Assembly: GCA_002104945.1 (NCBI GenBank)
Contig: MCFH01000057.1
Location: 124,001-188,000, forward strand
Direction: 5' to 3'
Origin: Piromyces finnis
Taxonomy: Eukaryota; Neocallimastigomycota; Neocallimastigomycetes; Neocallimastigales; Neocallimastigaceae
DNA length: 64,000 nucleotides
This document shows, piece after piece, positions 58,716 through 64,000 of this stretch; within the stretch, counting starts at the first letter, position 1; every line of letters starts with the position of its first letter. Under the pieces are notes generated by a model, which had not been told where the DNA came from, did not search any database, and was given only the letters and a program-made list of their open reading frames with translations. The translations under genes were made by a program, and so were the position numbers.

Positions 58716-61328
58716 TTTTTTTGCTGAATTACAATATATATTATTAAATTTTCATTCTTAAAATTATTAGTTTTTTTTTTTAAATATTTATTGTTTTAAT
58801 GAATGAATGGAAATATACATTTTCTTTTTTTTATATATTTTACCATCACACTCTTTATTTTGTTTAAAAATAAAAAGGAAGAGTAACAAGGTTTCTTTCT
58901 TTTTTTTTTTAAAGAAAAAGTTAAGTTTTTTTGGTTACACTCAAAAACTTTTTTTTTAATTCTTGAAATGTATTGGTTTCAATACCCGAAATGGATTAAA
59001 TTAAATTAAAATTTTAAAAATAAAAAAATAAAATTCTTTTTGTTACACACAAAGTTAAATTAAAAAAAAAAGAAAACATTTTCTTTCTTTCTTTTTATTT
59101 TATAAAAACATAAAAACTTGATATAGAAAAAACTAAATGATATGGCATTTTTCTTTACTAGATTATATATATTTTTGTAAAAATAAATAGTATAAGCGTT
59201 GTAGGGAAAGATTATTTCTTAAAAGAAATTATTATAATCCAGCATCAATAGGATTCAACAACTTTATATGTAGTAATTATTTCTTATTTGTAAAGATACG
59301 AATATATACCTATATATTTGTATAACCCTTTTTTTTATATATATACAGTTATTTCCTATTGATTTTTTCATTTAGAAGTAATTCAATTTATTTAAACCCA
59401 CGAACTCGAATGAAAAATCAATTGAGCACTATCTATTATCTTTACGTCATTATAATGACATAAAATATTACTTTTTTATATATTCTTTTTAAAACAAAAA
59501 AAAAACTTTTCATTTTTCAAATATAATTTTTAATACTAATGTGGTATGAAACATATTGCCATAAAAATAAAAATTGACTACTTTGACAAATTATTTAAAA
59601 ACTTTTATGTTTAAATATCTTTTTTTTTTTCATCATCTTATACAATAATGAAAATATGAAAATGAAATAGTATGGAATAATCTTTTCTAAATTATTTATG
59701 GTTGTCTAATTTTTTTTAAATACCAAACTATTAACTAATGATATGGAGCATCCATTTATATAATCTTTAACCTTTACAATACATTTTATTACATTGTAGA
59801 AATAATGTAATAAGACATTTATTATTAAACCTTAATGAATAATAAATTTAAAGTATGAAAAAAAAAAAACAAAAGAAATTTCTTTTAAAAAAGTGTTTAA
59901 TGGTTTTTTACATTACTATTTCAATGATATTGTAAAAAAAAAAAAAGTTTTCTTTCTATGATATTTTTGTAAAAATAATAATAATAATTATAATAATTTT
60001 TAAAAAAATTAATGTTTTTTTATTTTCATAATGTGACTGGTAGTATATAATTGTTGATAGGATAGTTTATATAGTATTGTATTACTTTATAATAGTTAGA
60101 TTATACCATGATTAAAAAAAAAAAAAAAAGGTATCAGTATATCAAATATTTATAGTAATTTTAAGATTCTGTGGTATAAAAATATAAAAATATATTGGTA
60201 TAATATTAATGATAAAAAAAAAAGGTCATAAAAATAATATATACTATATACAATATTTGGTTTGTTAATATATATAAAATAGTTTGACTGTATGCTTTTT
60301 TTTTTTTTTTAACTTTAGAAATATATCTTTTCTCTTCATTTTTTGAATAAATATTTTTTATTTCCTTTATAATTCCAAAGAAAAGATTTATTAATAATTA
60401 TTATTGTGTTGACAGTATAAATAACTTGCAGTAAAAAAACCTTAACAATTTACTAATAATTATATTATAGAATTCAAATTGTTTAAGGATCAAAACAAAT
60501 CGTGTATTGTTAATGAGTTGAATATATATATATTATAATTAAATATGTACTTTTTTATTACACTCAAATAAGACATCTTAAAAAAATCGAGAACTTACAA
60601 ATATATATATATATATATATATTTTATTTTCATTTCATATTTCAAACATAATTGTTTTTTATTTTTATTTTTCTTTCTTTTATACTAGTTCCAGTATTTT
60701 AGTTTTAAGTTAAACTACACCATAGAACTCATAAAAAAAAAGAGGATATTATCTAAAGAAATTAGAGGAATAATTGTTTGATTTCATCAATTCTTTTATT
60801 ATAATGTGTTATAAAAATATAAGGATGTTCAGGACTATTTATATTCCTTAATGATATGTTTTTTCAAACACTATACAAAAGTTTAATTAGAATATTATTA
60901 ATGATAAGGTTAATAATATAATATTATAATTTTTTTTTTAATAATATAAAAAACGTATATTTAAATAAATTACATTTTTTTTCACTTAAAAAATAAAAAG
61001 TAAAAAAACATCGTTTAATAATTCACGATAAAATAATAAACAGCATTCATTCTTGGAATTCTTTTAAAGTCTTTCTTTTTCAATTCATTTATTATTCATT
61101 TGGTAGATAACCCTTTAAATAAGCAAAATTTTTACTTTTATCTTTTTATATATCTTTTTAATTTATTCTTATTTTATAATAGAGTGATATATACTTTTTA
61201 TCTTTTTACATTTAAAGTCATACCATATGAAAAACAATCACAACCACAACAATAATAATAAATAAATAGTAATGAGGAGGAGGAGGATATTCTTATTAGT
61301 ATTAGTATTATTAAATAAATAAATATTT

Positions 61329-61406
61329 ATTTATTTATCTATCTATTCATTCATTTAATTATTACTTATTTATTTATCTATCTATTCATTCATTTAATTA
61401 TTACTT
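61329..61406. repeat. 39-bp tandem duplication
   Basis: Two adjacent copies of TATTTATTTATCTATCTATT-CATTCATTTAATTATTACT, with a third degenerate copy after it. Confidence 0.85.
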
Positions 61407-63164
61407 AATTATTTATCTCTCTATTTATTTTTTTAATAATAATTAATAATCATTATTTATATTATTATATATATTAATTTACATTGATTTCATATATTAG
61501 TTGACTTCTTAATTGTTGGCTTTTTTATTTTTTTTTATATTTAAAATAATATATTATCCATTATAATCAAACATATATTAAAGTCAATAATTAAAAGTTT
61601 TTAATTTATTTTTGATTAAATATTAATTAAAAACCAAAAAAGTCACCAATTCCTCAGGCTTTATAAATAAGGAAATAGTTTAAGTCATCGTCATCATGAA
61701 ATTGAGTCGTGGAATTCAACAAAAAATGAAGGTGAAAACATTAAAAAGAATAAATGTAAGCATGCATGCTATTGAAAAGGTAAATAGACATCAAGTTAGA
61801 TTAACAAAATTCTAAATATTTCTATTAATTAGCCAGATAAAAGTTATTACTACCTGTAAAAAAAAAAAAAGGTTCAATGATTGAAACTACTTACAAAAAT
61901 TTTGTGGATGATTATTTATTGATGTGTTGAAATGTAATTTCAAAAAGTTATTTAAAGAGTGTTGTAGCCATTCTCTTGTCAATTAGTTGATTGAAGAAAT
62001 CAACTTTTTATATGAATGATGTAATTTTTAAAGGTAAAATGATTAATGTATATAGACAATATACGATGCAATTAATTTTAGATACTATACTATACTATAA
62101 TTTACATTACATCTGGGGTGGGTTTCATTTTCCCTTATCATTTTTTTTTAAAAAAAAGAATATTTATTAATATGATTATGAATAAAGTTTATTGGTTATA
62201 TGCATGGTTTTATTAGTCATATCATATTATATTTCAATATTATGTAAAAAATTGTTTTGATATAGTTTATTAATATTTCATTTTTGAATTGTCATGCTTT
62301 AAAGTTCAATCTTTATTTTTTTTTTAAAATAAAAAGTGGTAGTAAAGCTTATTCTATTATTAACTATAACATTTAATATTTAAAAGTCAGTTGTAAAATT
62401 TCCATTTTTTTTTTTTTCAATTCATTTTTAATACTCTTAATAATAAAATGATATCCATTAATAATAAAAAAAAAAAAAGAAAAAGAAATTTATACATTAC
62501 AAGACTAACTATTTTTATTATTACTATTACTATGTTAACATTTATCTTTTTTTTTATCAATGAAATTAATGCACATCCATTTCCATTTAAAAGCTTATTA
62601 ATTGATGTTTTTTTTTTCGAATTATATTTCAAGGATTAATAATGCAATTTAATAAATGAATAGTATAGTAATTAATACTATTATAATTGTTTTGCTTTCT
62701 TTTCTTTTTTTTATTTTAAAATTGAAAAGAATGCTTTTCCTAAAGTTTTTGTTCTTTTTTTTATGGTATCACTTCTACCTACAGTTCTTTTTTCTTTGCT
62801 GAAAATTCTGTTCCAATAATGTAATACAGCCACCACCACCACCTCTTTCTTATTTTACTAAATTTTGTACTATAAAACTATATATTACAATATATTTCTA
62901 TATATTATTAATAAATAATAAATTCTATTGTTTTATTTAAAAAACGGTAATTTCAATTATAGTAAATTTCATTATTTAAATTAATTAGATTAAATTAATT
63001 TAAATATAAATAAAGTTTTGAAACTAAAAGATATACCGATAATATATTATAATATATATTGTATGTATTCCAAAATATAATAAATACATTTAATATTCAT
63101 TTTTAATATATTATACATTATAATACAATACATCAATGTAATTCATTCATTCTACTAATTAATA

Positions 63165-63230
63165 AATAAATAAATAACTAGATAAATAACTAAATAAAGA
63201 AATAAATAACTAAATAAATAAATAAATAAC

Positions 63231-63261
<31 letters not shown>

Positions 63262-63300
63262 ATAGATAAATAAATAAATGAATAATTAGATAAATAAATG
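63165..63300. repeat. (AAAT)n tetranucleotide array
   Basis: AAATAAATAACTAAATAAAT-type repeats over about 135 bp, with C, G substitutions at intervals. Confidence 0.9.
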
Positions 63301-64000
63301 AATAATACATATTATACATATTTAAATGTTAATTAATATATAATACTATAATAATAATATTATTATTATTTTTAGGTATTATTTAAATATGTATTATTAT
63401 TTAATTTGTTAATAAATTAATAAATCTAATCTATTAATTGTTCTATAAATAATTAAACATTTTTTTTATTTTATTTATTGTATTATTCATAAATAAAGAA
63501 AAAAAAAAAAAAAGGTAAATCTGTTCATCAATTTTAAATTTTTGTAAGAAATATTTTGAATAAAAAAAAAAAAATATTTTTGCTTTTTAGATATAATAGA
63601 AAAGTAGAGGATAATAAAGATTATTAGGTAAAACCCAAAAGTATTATAAGAAAACAACAATAAAAACAGTAAAATTTCAAAAACAACATCAAAGGAAAAC
63701 ATGGCAATAAACAATAAATAAACAAAATTAATTCAATAAATTAAAAAAATTCTAGTTGTTTAAAAATAATTTAAATAAAAAGTTTATATACATATATTAC
63801 ATATATAAAATAACTTTTAACTATCGGTATAATGTATTAAAAAGAAATGAAAAATACAACAATTAATAAAAAAGTAAATTATAAACATTAGAAATAAACT
63901 GATTTTAAAAGAAATTTAAATTATTGAATGAGTGAAAGAGTCAACACAAGTTTCTTTAACGTTGATATTATTTAAAAATAAAAGGAAATAATAAATAATA

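Larger units (their letters stand above)
58716..64000. other. 5.3-kb gene-poor region
   Basis: No supported gene. Two small frames deserve mention. 61696-61815 (+) encodes 39 residues, basic (MKLSRGIQQKMKVKTLKRIN...), in a less AT-rich patch with a donor-like GTAAAT after GAAAAG, so it could be a first exon. 62448-62639 (+) has a basic N-terminus, one hydrophobic stretch (TIFIITITMLTFIFFFI) and HPFPFKS, like a signal-anchor exon. A duplicated TATCTATC/TTCATTCA block lies at about 61329-61406 and a (TAAA)n-type array at 63165-63300. Confidence 0.45.

Noticed and set aside
1-64000. CRISPR arrays, rRNA or tRNA genes
   Set aside because: No regularly spaced direct repeats with unique spacers and no recognisable rRNA or tRNA sequence; the tandem arrays found are micro- and minisatellites.
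1-64000. Dictyostelium-like or Plasmodium-like origin, suggested by AT richness
   Set aside because: Fungal-type Pho80 cyclin, CBM18/LysM and M13 gene remains, chromovirus element and LRRC49 together fit a flagellated fungus better. The assignment stays an inference.

Overview
The window looks like nuclear DNA of an early-diverging fungus with flagellated cells. The best fit is an anaerobic gut fungus (Neocallimastigomycota; Neocallimastix/Piromyces/Anaeromyces type). This is an inference from several things seen in the sequence: extreme AT richness with long A/T runs and simple repeats between genes; many short GT...AG introns; Asn/Gln-rich proteins; remains of LysM/CBM18 chitin-binding and M13 peptidase genes; a chromodomain Ty3/gypsy element; a cilium-type tubulin polyglutamylase subunit (LRRC49); and two intronless genes of bacterial character. 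No rRNA, tRNA or CRISPR was recognised.

Layout. 1-7200 is a gene graveyard: LTR-like direct and inverted repeats around a broken gypsy Gag (plus strand), an internally deleted Pol (minus strand; zinc knuckle, protease, integrase end, chromodomain), then decayed M13 peptidase, LysM/CBM18 and membrane-protein fragments. 7744-12006 is a 22-exon gene for a secreted or surface plant-type leucine-rich-repeat protein in which 15 exons are exactly 72 bp with phase-2 junctions, one LRR each. It converges on a Cys-rich type I membrane protein gene (12569-13651, minus). 15063-17200 is RRP1/Nop52 (ribosome biogenesis). 17549-19923 (minus) encodes an IQGAP-like calponin-homology domain followed by an EKERLEKE coiled coil and a C-terminal tail anchor, an architecture I do not recognise. 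21204-26257 is LRRC49. 26605-30022 (minus) is the PP2A scaffold subunit A (PR65), divergent from a PNUTS-like PP1 regulator (31419-33489). 35208-35747 is a KefF/MdaB-type flavodoxin-fold quinone reductase. 39788-44744 is a Pho80-like cyclin whose first intron holds a 0.4 kb TAGTAA array. 49399-52437 is a 1012-residue low-complexity/coiled-coil orphan. 54646-58293 (minus) is an intronless, double-length bacterial-type ABC exporter resembling fused CydD-CydC, with a 0.4 kb AT minisatellite just upstream of its start codon. 58.7-64 kb is essentially a gene desert.

The genes do not form a pathway. Most are ordinary eukaryotic housekeeping genes, with lineage-specific surface proteins and two likely bacterial acquisitions among them. 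Exon boundaries were read by eye from frame continuity, splice dinucleotides and family conservation; boundaries in the LRR, Cys-rich, PNUTS and cyclin genes were checked for phase.
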